DNA from: Paracoccaceae bacterium
Lineage (GTDB): Bacteria > Pseudomonadota > Alphaproteobacteria > Rhodobacterales > Rhodobacteraceae
Assembly (NCBI GenBank): GCA_024742405.1
Contig: JANSYP010000003.1
Span: 310,001-374,000 of the forward strand
Length of the DNA stretch: 64,000 bases
Direction of reading: 5' to 3'
Each line of letters starts with the position of its first letter. The stretch's first letter is position 1. The translations under genes were made by a program, and so were the position numbers. The notes beneath the pieces were generated by a model. The model worked only from the letters and a program-made list of their open reading frames with translations, ran no database searches and was not told the origin of the DNA. Shown here piece by piece: positions 26,774-35,085 of the stretch.

Positions 26774-28201
26774 ATGCTGTTCAATTCGCTGGGGTTCTTG
26801 CTGTTTCTTCCCCTCGTCGTGTTGGTTTTCTGGCTGCTGCCGCAGCGGTTCCGCCTCACCTGGATGCTGGCGATCAGCCTGGGCTTCTATGCGAGCTTCG
26901 GCGCTTCGAATCTGGGGTATCTCGCGGTCGTGGCCGGTGTCGCCCTGGTCGCCGGTCGCTACCTGTTGCAGCACGACTCCCGGCACCGGAAGCTTGCCGC
27001 ATGGGGCGGCGTCGGAGCCATCCTCGCTCTGCTCTTCGTGTTACGCTACTACGACCCGCTTGTTGCCGGAACAGGGTTGCCGACCCATGGACTGACCGCA
27101 CCGGCGGGGTTCTCCTTCTACGCTTTCATGGCGATCGCGCTGCTGATCGACCGCTACCGGGCGCCGGACCGGTCCCGTGCGGGAGCGGCAGAGGACGTCA
27201 CCTTCATCGCCTGGTTCCCCCGCATTCTCGCCGGCCCGATCCAGCGCGTGCGTCCCTTCGTCCGGGAACTGGGCAAGCGGGCGCACCCGAAGCCCGCATT
27301 CCTGGCGCTCGGTGCCCAGCTCTTTCTTTGGGGCCTCGTCAAGAAGGCCGTGGTGGCCGACAATCTTGCCCCGTTCGTGGACCGGACCTACGCGATCCCC
27401 GAATTCGCCGTGCCGCTAGAGCTCATCATCGCGACCTACTTCTTCGCCTTCCAGGTCTATTGCGATTTCTCCGGCTACACCGACATGGCGCGGGGGGCTT
27501 CTCTGATGTTCGGGCTGAAACTGCCGGAGAATTTCAAACGTCCGTACTTTTCCGGGTCGATCGGGGAATTTTGGTCGCGCCGCTGGCATATCACACTGGC
27601 CGACTGGTTCCGTGACTATGTCTATTACCCGTTCGTGGGAGAGCACCGTACGGCATTCCGGATGTACGCAGGCATCATGCTGGTGTTTCTGCTCAGTGGC
27701 ATTTGGCATGCCGGGCTTGGCTACGGCATCGGCTGGGGATTTCTGGTCTGGGGCGTGCTGAACGGGCTGCTGCTCTGGGTGGAACGCGCGCTGCGCGCGC
27801 CGCGCCGGAGGCTGGCGGAGACCGTCGGCGACGGGGCGGCGGGGATGCTTTACCGCGTCTTCGTCTCGGTGCTGGTCTTCCACCTGATCATGGTGACCTG
27901 GATCTTCTTCCGAGCCGGCGATCTGAGCGACGCGCTGACCGTCCTGACGCGGATCTGGACCGCGCTACCCGAGATCCCGTCGCTTATCGGGCGCTACCCG
28001 TTCACTGCCGAGCACCGTTTCCTCGCCGGTCTGATCGCGGCCCTGCTTTTGGTCGAACTGGTGCTCGAGCGGAAAACCTGGGTGCGCCGCCTGGCAGCCC
28101 TGCCACGGGGGGTCCGTTGGTCGGCCTGGTACGCGTGTCTGTTTGCTCTGATCCTGCTCGGCAGGTGGCAGGGCGAAAGCTTCGTATACATGCAGTTCTG
28201 A
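26774..28201 (+). CDS. MBOAT-family O-acyltransferase (AlgI/DltB-like)
   Basis: This 475-residue polytopic membrane protein has the MBOAT signatures: FCDFSGYTDMARG-type segment (YCDFSGYTDMARGASLMFGL), FWSRRWHITLADWFRDYVYY and the catalytic His at about residue 312 in LSGIWHAGLGYGIGWG. Such proteins move an acyl group from a cytoplasmic thioester to an extracytoplasmic hydroxyl group, as DltB does with D-alanine and AlgI with acetate for alginate. The partner SGNH protein follows at once. A carrier protein and an acyl-activating enzyme are encoded convergently, which completes a Dlt-like set. The acceptor is unknown; no polysaccharide genes are close. Confidence 0.9.
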   Translation: MLFNSLGFLLFLPLVVLVFWLLPQRFRLTWMLAISLGFYASFGASNLGYLAVVAGVALVAGRYLLQHDSRHRKLAAWGGVGAILALLFVLRYYDPLVAGTGLPTHGLTAPAGFSFYAFMAIALLIDRYRAPDRSRAGAAEDVTFIAWFPRILAGPIQRVRPFVRELGKRAHPKPAFLALGAQLFLWGLVKKAVVADNLAPFVDRTYAIPEFAVPLELIIATYFFAFQVYCDFSGYTDMARGASLMFGLKLPENFKRPYFSGSIGEFWSRRWHITLADWFRDYVYYPFVGEHRTAFRMYAGIMLVFLLSGIWHAGLGYGIGWGFLVWGVLNGLLLWVERALRAPRRRLAETVGDGAAGMLYRVFVSVLVFHLIMVTWIFFRAGDLSDALTVLTRIWTALPEIPSLIGRYPFTAEHRFLAGLIAALLLVELVLERKTWVRRLAALPRGVRWSAWYACLFALILLGRWQGESFVYMQF

Positions 28202-28210
28202 GGTCCGAAC

Positions 28211-29197
28211 ATGGTAGCCGCCAGCAACAGCCCGCAGACAAGAACGCCGTTGAAGCAGGCCGCCCTGTTCGTTGGCACCTTTCTGGTCCTCTATGCGGCA
28301 GCCGTCTGGATCGTTGAACGGAACCTCCGGCAGATCGAACCCGAAACGGCGTTGCAGAAGCTGTCCGCCCATGACGGAACGCCGGTTGACTGGCTGGTCC
28401 TCGGCGCTTCGCACGCCCTGCCACTGGACTTCGGCGACGTTCCCGACCGGCTCCAGTCGGAGAGCGGTCAGACGATGCTGATCCTCGCCGAGGTCGGGGC
28501 TGGTCCGGTCTATTCCGCATTCGTGCTCGACCGGGCCCTGGACGAACTCACCGCCCGGCGCGTCCTTTTCGTGGCCGACAGCTTCGCCTTCGCCAGCGAA
28601 AACTGGAATGAAGCGCGGTTTTCGGACCGCAAGCTGCTGGCGCATATGCCGCTGGAAGTGGCGACTGCGCGACGTCTCGCCAGCCGCGTGACTGAAGGCA
28701 AGGTGCCCGTGACCGCCCTGGCCGACTATCTGACGGGTTTTTCCAAGCTCAACCCGGTGGACCGGTTTCCCACCCAGGGCTGGCAGGGTCAGGCCGATTT
28801 CGACAAGACGCACCGGACGTCGCGACACGCGGTATCCGCCCGGATCGCGTATCTCTATCCGGACGGCGCGCCCGATCCAGAAATCATCGACACCTATCTC
28901 GCAGAGTTGGGCGGAATGATCGATGCAGCAAGGCGATCGGGCGCCGAATTCCTGATCCTGAAGCCGCCGGTACCGCCGGAGTTTTCGCGGGCGCTGACCG
29001 GAGAGGCCATGTTCGACGCGGCCTTGGCCGAGTTGGCTGAAGTCCGGAGCGTACCGTTTCTGGACCATTCAGCTGAGGTCGCCGACCCGACCCTCTATTT
29101 CGACACGGATCACCTCAACCGGCAGGGTGTGGATACCTATTATCAAGATACGCTGCGAGACGTGTTTCAGTCGGACGCGGTCCGTTCCGAAAGGTAA
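28211..29197 (+). CDS. SGNH-hydrolase-like membrane-anchored protein (DltD/AlgJ-like)
   Basis: This 328-residue protein has one N-terminal transmembrane helix (AALFVGTFLVLYAAAVWIV) and a periplasmic SGNH-type domain. The likely nucleophile is S67 in LVLGASHALP, and the catalytic pair D298/H301 is in YFDTDHLNRQG. Pairing with an MBOAT protein is the rule for DltB/DltD, PatA/PatB and AlgI/AlgJ systems, where the SGNH partner completes acyl transfer to the final acceptor. Its 3' end overlaps the convergent acyl carrier protein gene by 31 bases. Confidence 0.8.
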   Translation: MVAASNSPQTRTPLKQAALFVGTFLVLYAAAVWIVERNLRQIEPETALQKLSAHDGTPVDWLVLGASHALPLDFGDVPDRLQSESGQTMLILAEVGAGPVYSAFVLDRALDELTARRVLFVADSFAFASENWNEARFSDRKLLAHMPLEVATARRLASRVTEGKVPVTALADYLTGFSKLNPVDRFPTQGWQGQADFDKTHRTSRHAVSARIAYLYPDGAPDPEIIDTYLAELGGMIDAARRSGAEFLILKPPVPPEFSRALTGEAMFDAALAELAEVRSVPFLDHSAEVADPTLYFDTDHLNRQGVDTYYQDTLRDVFQSDAVRSER

Positions 29198-29415
29198 TCG
29201 GCTAGGTCGTTGAAAGTAGACATCTGCGGATAGTCCGCCTCGGGGACTTTGATCGATAGTCGCTTTTCCAGCGATGTGACGAGGGTGAGGAAGTCCATTG
29301 AGTCGATATCGAAGGCGTCCCGCAGGTCGTCGTCGCGGTCGATCTCGCTGGCGTCGATGTCGGGAGCGACGCGGCGCAGCTCCTCTTTCAGAACCGTTCC
29401 GATATTCTCACCCAT
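29167..29415 (-). CDS. Acyl carrier protein
   Basis: This 82-residue acidic helical protein has the phosphopantetheine site DIDSMDFL at S39, of the ACP/DltC type. It is encoded three bases after the acyl-CoA synthetase gene and overlaps the SGNH gene tail to tail. In Dlt systems the carrier (DltC) presents the acyl group to the MBOAT protein, so an equivalent role is inferred here. It is not the fatty-acid ACP, which would sit beside fab genes. Confidence 0.88.
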   Translation of the reverse strand: MGENIGTVLKEELRRVAPDIDASEIDRDDDLRDAFDIDSMDFLTLVTSLEKRLSIKVPEADYPQMSTFNDLADYLSERTASD

Positions 29416-29418
29416 CGG

Positions 29419-31164
29419 TCAGACCTCATCGCTTTCGAGTGTTGAGATGTCGCCTTCGGGGAGGCCCAGTTCCCGCGCCTTGAGCAGCCGGCGCATGATC
29501 TTTCCGGACCGCGTTTTCGGCAGGTTGGTTCGAAAGGCGATGGATTTCGGCGCTACAGCCGGCCCGAGGCGCTTGCGGGCGTGGGCCAACAGTTCCAGCG
29601 CAAGATCCTCACAGGACGTGTGATCCGGTTTGAGGGCCACATACGCCTTCACGACTTCGCCCGCCGTTTCGTCCGGCATCCCTATGACGGCGACCTCGGC
29701 AACGGCGTCATGTTCCATGAGCGCGCTTTCCACCTCGAACGGACCGATAAGGTGTCCGGCGCTCTTGATCAGGTCGTCCGCGCGGCCGACGAACCAGAAG
29801 TACCCTTCGACATCCTGCATCGCGAGATCGCCGGTCAGGTACCATCCGTCGCGGAAACATTTCGCGTAGCGTTCGGGCTCGTGGATATAGGCGCGCATCA
29901 TCGACGGCCAACCGGGGCGCAAGGCAAGTTCGCCCATGGCCAGCGGTGTTGTCGTCTCCACCAGCCTGCCATCGGCCTCCTCCACGATCCCGGCCACTAC
30001 ACCCGGAACGGGGCGGCCCATCGAGCCGGGCTTGACGTCCATCGCCGCAAAGTTGGCAATCATGATGGCGCCGGTTTCCGATTGCCACCAGTTGTCGTGG
30101 AAGGGCATACCGAAGGCTTCGTTCGACCATGTCACGGCCTCGGGGTTGAGCGGTTCGCCCACACTCGCCATGAACCGGAGGTTCGAGAGGTCGCGCGCCT
30201 TCGCCAGATCGGTCCCGGCCTTCATGAGCATGCGGATGGCGGTCGGTGCCGTGTACCAGACCGCGACCCTTTCCTCCTCCAAAATGTCGTACCAGTGCGC
30301 AGTGTCGAACTCCGCCTCGCTGATGACCAAGGTGACCGCATTGGCCAGAGGTGCGGTGATCCCGTAGGACGTGCCCGTCACCCACCCGGGATCTGCCGTA
30401 CACCAGTAGATATCGCCCGGTCGGAGATCGAGTGCCAGGCGCCCCGTCGCGCGATGAGCGACAAACGCGTCGTGGACATGCAGGACGCCCTTGGGCTTTC
30501 CCGTCGTGCCGGATGTGAAATGCAACAGCGCGGGATCCTCGGGCGACAAGGGTCGTACATCGAACCGATCCGATGCGCGCTCGAACAGCTGCGCGAAAGA
30601 CGTCGTGTCCTGGCTCTCGCCATCGACCGTGAGGACATGGGTCAGTGACGGCACGTCCATTCGAATGCGTGCGACCTTGCGCCGGTAGAGCGCAAGGGTC
30701 GTCAACAGTAGCCGGCCATCACCGATCTGGAGCCGGGATTTGATCGGCTCGGGCCCGAACGCGGAGAAGAGCGGACAGAAGACGCAGCCTGCCTTCAGCG
30801 CACCGATTGCGGTGATATAGAGCTCGAGCCTGCGCCCCAAGAGCGAAAAAACAGTATCTCCGGGCTTCAGGCCCATATCGACGAGCAGGTTTGCGACGCG
30901 ATCGGTCTCTTTCCGAAGCTCCGCGTAGCTGAGCGTCTTTCGGGTGCCGTCGCGCCCGAGCCAGCGGATCGCTTCGCGGTTTCCGTGCCCTTCGACGACA
31001 TGCCGATCGACGATTTCGTGGGCGATGTTCATGCGGTCTTTGGAAAGCCATGCGATTTTTGCGCGCTCGTCTTCCCAAGAGAAACGATCGCGGAACGCGT
31101 CATAGTCCGGCATGCGCGCCGCCTGCCGGTTGTCCGACCGCTTTCGAATGATGTCGTGAGCCAT
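29419..31164 (-). CDS. Acetyl/acyl-CoA synthetase (AMP-forming), AcsA-like
   Basis: This 581-residue ANL-superfamily adenylating enzyme has a P-loop [27 protein letters not shown] (A7/A8 region), and the catalytic Lys in [11 protein letters not shown] near residue 553. It resembles acetate-CoA ligases of the shorter AcsA type. It activates a carboxylate as acyl-AMP; the acceptor could be CoA or the carrier protein encoded right downstream. GGGAGGG stands before the ATG at 31164. A near-exact FNR box lies 44 bases upstream. Together with the ACP, MBOAT and SGNH genes it gives the four functions of a Dlt-type pathway, though the substrate is more likely acetate or another short acid than D-alanine. 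Confidence 0.88.
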   Translation of the reverse strand: MAHDIIRKRSDNRQAARMPDYDAFRDRFSWEDERAKIAWLSKDRMNIAHEIVDRHVVEGHGNREAIRWLGRDGTRKTLSYAELRKETDRVANLLVDMGLKPGDTVFSLLGRRLELYITAIGALKAGCVFCPLFSAFGPEPIKSRLQIGDGRLLLTTLALYRRKVARIRMDVPSLTHVLTVDGESQDTTSFAQLFERASDRFDVRPLSPEDPALLHFTSGTTGKPKGVLHVHDAFVAHRATGRLALDLRPGDIYWCTADPGWVTGTSYGITAPLANAVTLVISEAEFDTAHWYDILEEERVAVWYTAPTAIRMLMKAGTDLAKARDLSNLRFMASVGEPLNPEAVTWSNEAFGMPFHDNWWQSETGAIMIANFAAMDVKPGSMGRPVPGVVAGIVEEADGRLVETTTPLAMGELALRPGWPSMMRAYIHEPERYAKCFRDGWYLTGDLAMQDVEGYFWFVGRADDLIKSAGHLIGPFEVESALMEHDAVAEVAVIGMPDETAGEVVKAYVALKPDHTSCEDLALELLAHARKRLGPAVAPKSIAFRTNLPKTRSGKIMRRLLKARELGLPEGDISTLESDEV

Positions 31165-31208
31165 CGCCCCCTCCCAGTCGCAGGTTAGAGGCGGCGACCC
31201 TGCGCGCC

Positions 31209-31222
31209 TTGACCACGCGCAA
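31209..31222. promoter_or_regulatory. Near-FNR box upstream of the acyl-CoA synthetase
   Basis: TTGACCACGCGCAA differs from TTGA-N6-TCAA at one position and lies 44 bases before the synthetase start. Confidence 0.55.
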
Positions 31223-31536
31223 CGGCTGTTCGTTCGCGACCAGAACAGCCACGCAGTCTACTGTATGATACGGATCGCGCGTTGACCGCCATGGCCAGCA
31301 GCACGGGCAGCATGGCGGACGTTGTGGCGTCCGGATCAGATCCGGGCCTGGATCACCGCAGCCACAGGCGACTGTATCTGCCACGGGCCGAAGCTGCAGC
31401 GGGCAAGGAGAGGCCCGTATTGCTGGCATGCGCACGCGCTGTCCGCCAGACGCCGGGCCGCCGTCCGGAAGGTACCCCGTGCTACGATGCCATCACCCCA
31501 CCCAGCGCGGCGGTCGCACACGGCAGCTTGCCGGTG
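31223..31536. other. Spacer between synthetase promoter and PHA synthase end
   Basis: Frames overlap without motifs. No gene seen. Confidence 0.4.
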
Positions 31537-33309
31537 TCAGAGCTGATGCACGTAGGTGCCCGGAGCCGGACCAAAGGTGGAGGACCCCTCACCGGACAGG
31601 CCAAAGGGGGGCGGAGATCTGCGCCCACCGGAGCGATCCGCCAACCAACGCGACCATTCCGGCCACCATGACCCGGCGATGGGATCATGCTGGGCCAACC
31701 AGTCGTTCGGTCCGGCAGAGAACGCACCGGCTTCCCGGTCCCCGACCCGGTAGTGCCGCTGACTGTGCCCGGGCTCGCTGAGAATGCCGCTATTGTGCCC
31801 GCCCTTGGTCAACACGAAGGTCAGGTCGTTGTCGGTAAACAGCTGCGTCTTGTAGACCGACCGCCAAGGCGCGATGTGATCGCTCTCTGTGCCGACGACA
31901 AAGGCAGGCGCCGCGATATCCTTGAGCGTGATCCCCCGGCCTTCCACTGCAAAACAGCCGGCGCTCAGCCGGTTTTCGAGAAAGAGCGCGCGCAGATACT
32001 CCGAATGCATCCGCGCGGGCATTCGCGTGGTATCCCCGTTCCACACCAGGACGTCAGCGGGCAGATCCTCGCGCCCCAGGAAGTAGCGGTTCACGGCCCG
32101 GGTATAGATCAGATCCCCAGCCCGGATCGTGGAGAAGGCACGGGTCATCTGCGGCCGGTCCAGATAGCCCCGGAGCCACATCAGATCTTCGACGAAGGCG
32201 ACTTGGCTTTCGTCGACGAACAGAAGCAGTTCGCCCGCGTCGGCAAAATCAACCTGCGCGGCCATCAGCGTGAGCGAGGCCAGACGGTCTTCCCCGTCCC
32301 GCGCCATCACCGAGGCGGCAATCGCCAGGAGCGTCCCTCCCAGACAATAGCCATTCGCATGGATCTTCACGCCGGGCATGATCGCGTTGACCGTATCGAG
32401 CGCTGTCATGACGCCACGCGTGCGGTAATCCTCCAGCGACAGCTCCGCCTGGTCGGCGCCGGGGTTGCACCACGAGATCATGAACACGGTAAAACCTCGC
32501 TGCACCAGATACTTGACCATTGAGTTCTGCGGCGAAAGATCGAGGATGTAATATTTCATGATCCAGGCGGGTACGAACAGGATCGGTTCGGGGTAGACGG
32601 TGCCGGTCTGCGGTGAGTACTGGATCAGCTCGAACAGGTCGTTTCGAAAAACGATCTTGCCCGGGGTGCAGGCCAGATCTTCTCCGATCCTGAGCCCCTT
32701 CGGCGCAGGCTTGTGTGCCTGTGTCAGGGTCTGTGTCAGGTCCTCGGTGAACTGCGCGGCGCCTTTGGCAAGGTTCCGGCCCCGTGTTTTTACCGTCTCA
32801 TCGATGATCTCGGGATTCGACCATGGAGAGTTCGATGGCGCGATGAGGTCCAGGGCCTGACGCGTCTGAAACCGGATACGGTCCGCGTTGCCCTTGGCCA
32901 TACCGGGCAAATCCTCTGTCGCCACATCCCACCAGTCCTGCACGGCCAGAAACCCCTGCTTCCAATGCTTGTAGGGCGGTTTGTCCCATGAGCGATGCGC
33001 AAAGCGGCGATCCTGGGCATTGGGTTCGAACGGCGCTGAGGCCCCATCTGTCATGGTGTATGCCAGCAGTTTCATGGCGTTGGTCCGAGCACGCTCCGCG
33101 AGCTCAAGCTGACGTCCTGGCGCGCAGCTCAGGTGAAAGGCCCAGTCGCTCCAGGCCGCGAAGATTGAGTGGGATGAGACCCCGCCCGTCATTCGCGCAA
33201 GCGCTGCCCGGGCCGTCCGGTCGAACAGGCGATAGGGATGCGGCGGCGTTTCCGGCTCGATCACCGGTGGCCGCGCCGCGGCGCTGGCATCTTTCGGTTT
33301 GTTCGTCAT
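31537..33309 (-). CDS. phaC: Poly-3-hydroxyalkanoate synthase, class I type
   Basis: This 590-residue enzyme polymerises hydroxyacyl-CoA into storage polyester at the granule surface. The lipase-like box is GYCLGG with the catalytic Cys near residue 322. The catalytic Asp is in VGTESDHIAPW and the catalytic His in TKGGHNSGI; the hallmark ILFVPAWIMKYYILDLSPQN follows the N-terminal domain. Length is normal for class I PhaC. No phaA, phaB or phasin gene is nearby, which fits a second, specially regulated copy. The start at 33309 lacks a strong ribosome site and the frame is open to 33384. An FNR box lies 322 bases upstream, rather far. Confidence 0.9.
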   Translation of the reverse strand: MTNKPKDASAAARPPVIEPETPPHPYRLFDRTARAALARMTGGVSSHSIFAAWSDWAFHLSCAPGRQLELAERARTNAMKLLAYTMTDGASAPFEPNAQDRRFAHRSWDKPPYKHWKQGFLAVQDWWDVATEDLPGMAKGNADRIRFQTRQALDLIAPSNSPWSNPEIIDETVKTRGRNLAKGAAQFTEDLTQTLTQAHKPAPKGLRIGEDLACTPGKIVFRNDLFELIQYSPQTGTVYPEPILFVPAWIMKYYILDLSPQNSMVKYLVQRGFTVFMISWCNPGADQAELSLEDYRTRGVMTALDTVNAIMPGVKIHANGYCLGGTLLAIAASVMARDGEDRLASLTLMAAQVDFADAGELLLFVDESQVAFVEDLMWLRGYLDRPQMTRAFSTIRAGDLIYTRAVNRYFLGREDLPADVLVWNGDTTRMPARMHSEYLRALFLENRLSAGCFAVEGRGITLKDIAAPAFVVGTESDHIAPWRSVYKTQLFTDNDLTFVLTKGGHNSGILSEPGHSQRHYRVGDREAGAFSAGPNDWLAQHDPIAGSWWPEWSRWLADRSGGRRSPPPFGLSGEGSSTFGPAPGTYVHQL

Positions 33310-34204
33310 CGCTGTGCCGTTCGTCCTGACTGTTGGAGGAATGTTCCGGCGTGGCCGGACTCGGCGGGTACTGGGACCAGGCAACTTTGCGCGAGACGAC
33401 CCGGTGTCGGTCTATCTCCGACGATGCTTCGGGCCGGAATGCATGAAGCGTCGGGATCACTCCTGCGCGTCGCGCTTCAAAAACACCAGACATACCGGTG
33501 TATTCCGCGACGGTGATAACCGTCGTGCCTCTGCTCTCCTTTCCGGCTGTGGGGTTTGGCATCCTTGGTCTCTGAGAAACGTGGAATGGGGCGCGGTGTG
33601 CTGTCCATATCGCCTTGGCGACGACGGCCAGTTGAGGTCCGTCAATATCGCCGGTCTTTTCGACCTTGCTCGGTAGCCCGCGCCAGTTCACTGTGAGAGC
33701 GCCGCCGGGGCCGAAACTGGCGCTTCGCAGATCGAAGCAACTAAGGCATCGCGAAATTTCACCACGACCGCGCCGGTCCTCCGACCTACCGTCGCGCCCT
33801 TGAAGGTCCCGTGCCTGGGGCAAAAGTCCAAACCCCATGGCAGCTAAAACTACGACATGCCGATGGCCACGACCCCGGCCGATGGCGCCAAGGCAATGGC
33901 ACTGCCCTCGGCATGCTCTTCCGATCCCAGCGCGAAGGCCATCGGCGGATCCTTAGGCCCGTTCCGACGCCCGGTCCTCACCGCCAGAGTGAACGCGGGT
34001 CCGATGTGGCCACACAGCCCAACCTTCATACTACTCGGACAGGTTGGCATGGCCGCAATGGCTTGCCGGTTCGGCGGCGGGCTGCAAGGTCGCATTCCAG
34101 GCCCGCTGATCGATCCCGTCGTGCCGACCTGTGCGCTCTCTTGAACGAAGAGCAAGATACCCGATGTTTTTTTGCGGCCACCAGACCAGCGCCAAGCGTG
34201 GGGG
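33310..34204. other. Spacer with FNR box, no recognised gene
   Basis: The open frames here carry no known domain. An exact FNR box (33632-33645) lies in the middle, so a small gene or RNA may have existed between it and the PHA synthase. Confidence 0.4.
33632..33645. promoter_or_regulatory. FNR-type box upstream of the PHA synthase region
   Basis: TTGAGGTCCGTCAA matches TTGA-N6-TCAA. It is 322 bases before the PHA synthase start, a longer distance than at the other boxes. Confidence 0.6.
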
Positions 34205-34918
34205 TCAGCCGCGTCGACTACCGGATATTGGAACGTCCGGCGCCGCGGTCTCTGGTTCCTGCTCCGCCCAGCAGTCTCGCAGCAGGGAAACTGTTTCCTC
34301 ATCGGACAGCTGGTGAAAGTCGCGATAGAATCCGCCCACACCACGAAAGGCGGAGGCGGGATGCAGACAGACGATGTCGTCGGCCTGCCCACCCAAATCC
34401 TCCAGCACCCGCGTCGGCGCCACGGGAAGGGCCACCACGATCCGTCCGGCGCGGTTGCGTTTCAGCGCAGACAGGGCCGCCTTAATCGTGGCTCCAGTGG
34501 CCAGTCCGTCATCGACAACGATCACTGTCCGGCCTGACGGGGCCAGACGCGGTCTCTCTCCGATGTAACACTTCCGCCTGCGCTCCAGTTCGGACCGCTC
34601 GTCGGCACAGGCACGTTCGAAGTAGGACAACTCTGCGCCAGACATGCGCCGCACGTCTTCGTTGATCACGACCTGGCTATCGTTGCCTTCGACTATCGCG
34701 CCCATCGCAAGCTCTGGATACCCCGGCGCCCCGATCTTGCGGACAAGTATCAGGTCAAGCGGTGCCTCCAGCCTGCGCGCAATCTCGACCGCCACGGGCA
34801 CACCGCCCCGTGGCAGGGCAAAGACGAGCGGATTTTCCAGTCCCATCGCGGCCAGCCGGTCCGCAAGCTGTCGCCCGGCATCCACACGACTTGAAAAGCT
34901 GACATCGCGATGATCCAT
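34205..34918 (-). CDS. Phosphoribosyltransferase-domain protein
   Basis: This 237-residue type I phosphoribosyltransferase-fold protein has an N-terminal flexible part (FSSRVDAGRQLADRLAAMG). It also has FALPRGGVPVAVEIA, LVRKIGAPGYPELAMGAI and the PRPP-binding loop VIVVDDGLATGATIKAAL. These 'predicted phosphoribosyltransferases' are not purine-salvage enzymes and often accompany stress proteins; the mycobacterial hypoxia regulon has a relative. Substrate unknown. An exact FNR box is 34 bases before the ATG. Confidence 0.88.
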   Translation of the reverse strand: MDHRDVSFSSRVDAGRQLADRLAAMGLENPLVFALPRGGVPVAVEIARRLEAPLDLILVRKIGAPGYPELAMGAIVEGNDSQVVINEDVRRMSGAELSYFERACADERSELERRRKCYIGERPRLAPSGRTVIVVDDGLATGATIKAALSALKRNRAGRIVVALPVAPTRVLEDLGGQADDIVCLHPASAFRGVGGFYRDFHQLSDEETVSLLRDCWAEQEPETAAPDVPISGSRRG

Positions 34919-34952
34919 GCACGCAACTGTAATGCCCCGGCTCGGCGGGCAA

Positions 34953-34966
34953 TTGACAGATATCAA
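34953..34966. promoter_or_regulatory. FNR-type box upstream of the phosphoribosyltransferase
   Basis: TTGACAGATATCAA matches TTGA-N6-TCAA, 34 bases before the start. Confidence 0.7.
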
Positions 34967-35085
34967 TGGCCTTACGCGCCGCGCCGGACGGCGTCGCCCT
35001 GTTTGCCTTGGACGCGGGACTTCTGGCAATTGGGGCAGTCTTGCCGCAAAATCGCGCGTCATAACCCGCCGCTGGTCCGCATCAC

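Noticed and set aside
33850-34392. 180-codon minus-strand frame between phaC and the phosphoribosyltransferase gene
   Set aside because: No domain recognised and it overlaps the phosphoribosyltransferase gene in another frame. Its C-terminal half could be former coding DNA but I cannot name it.
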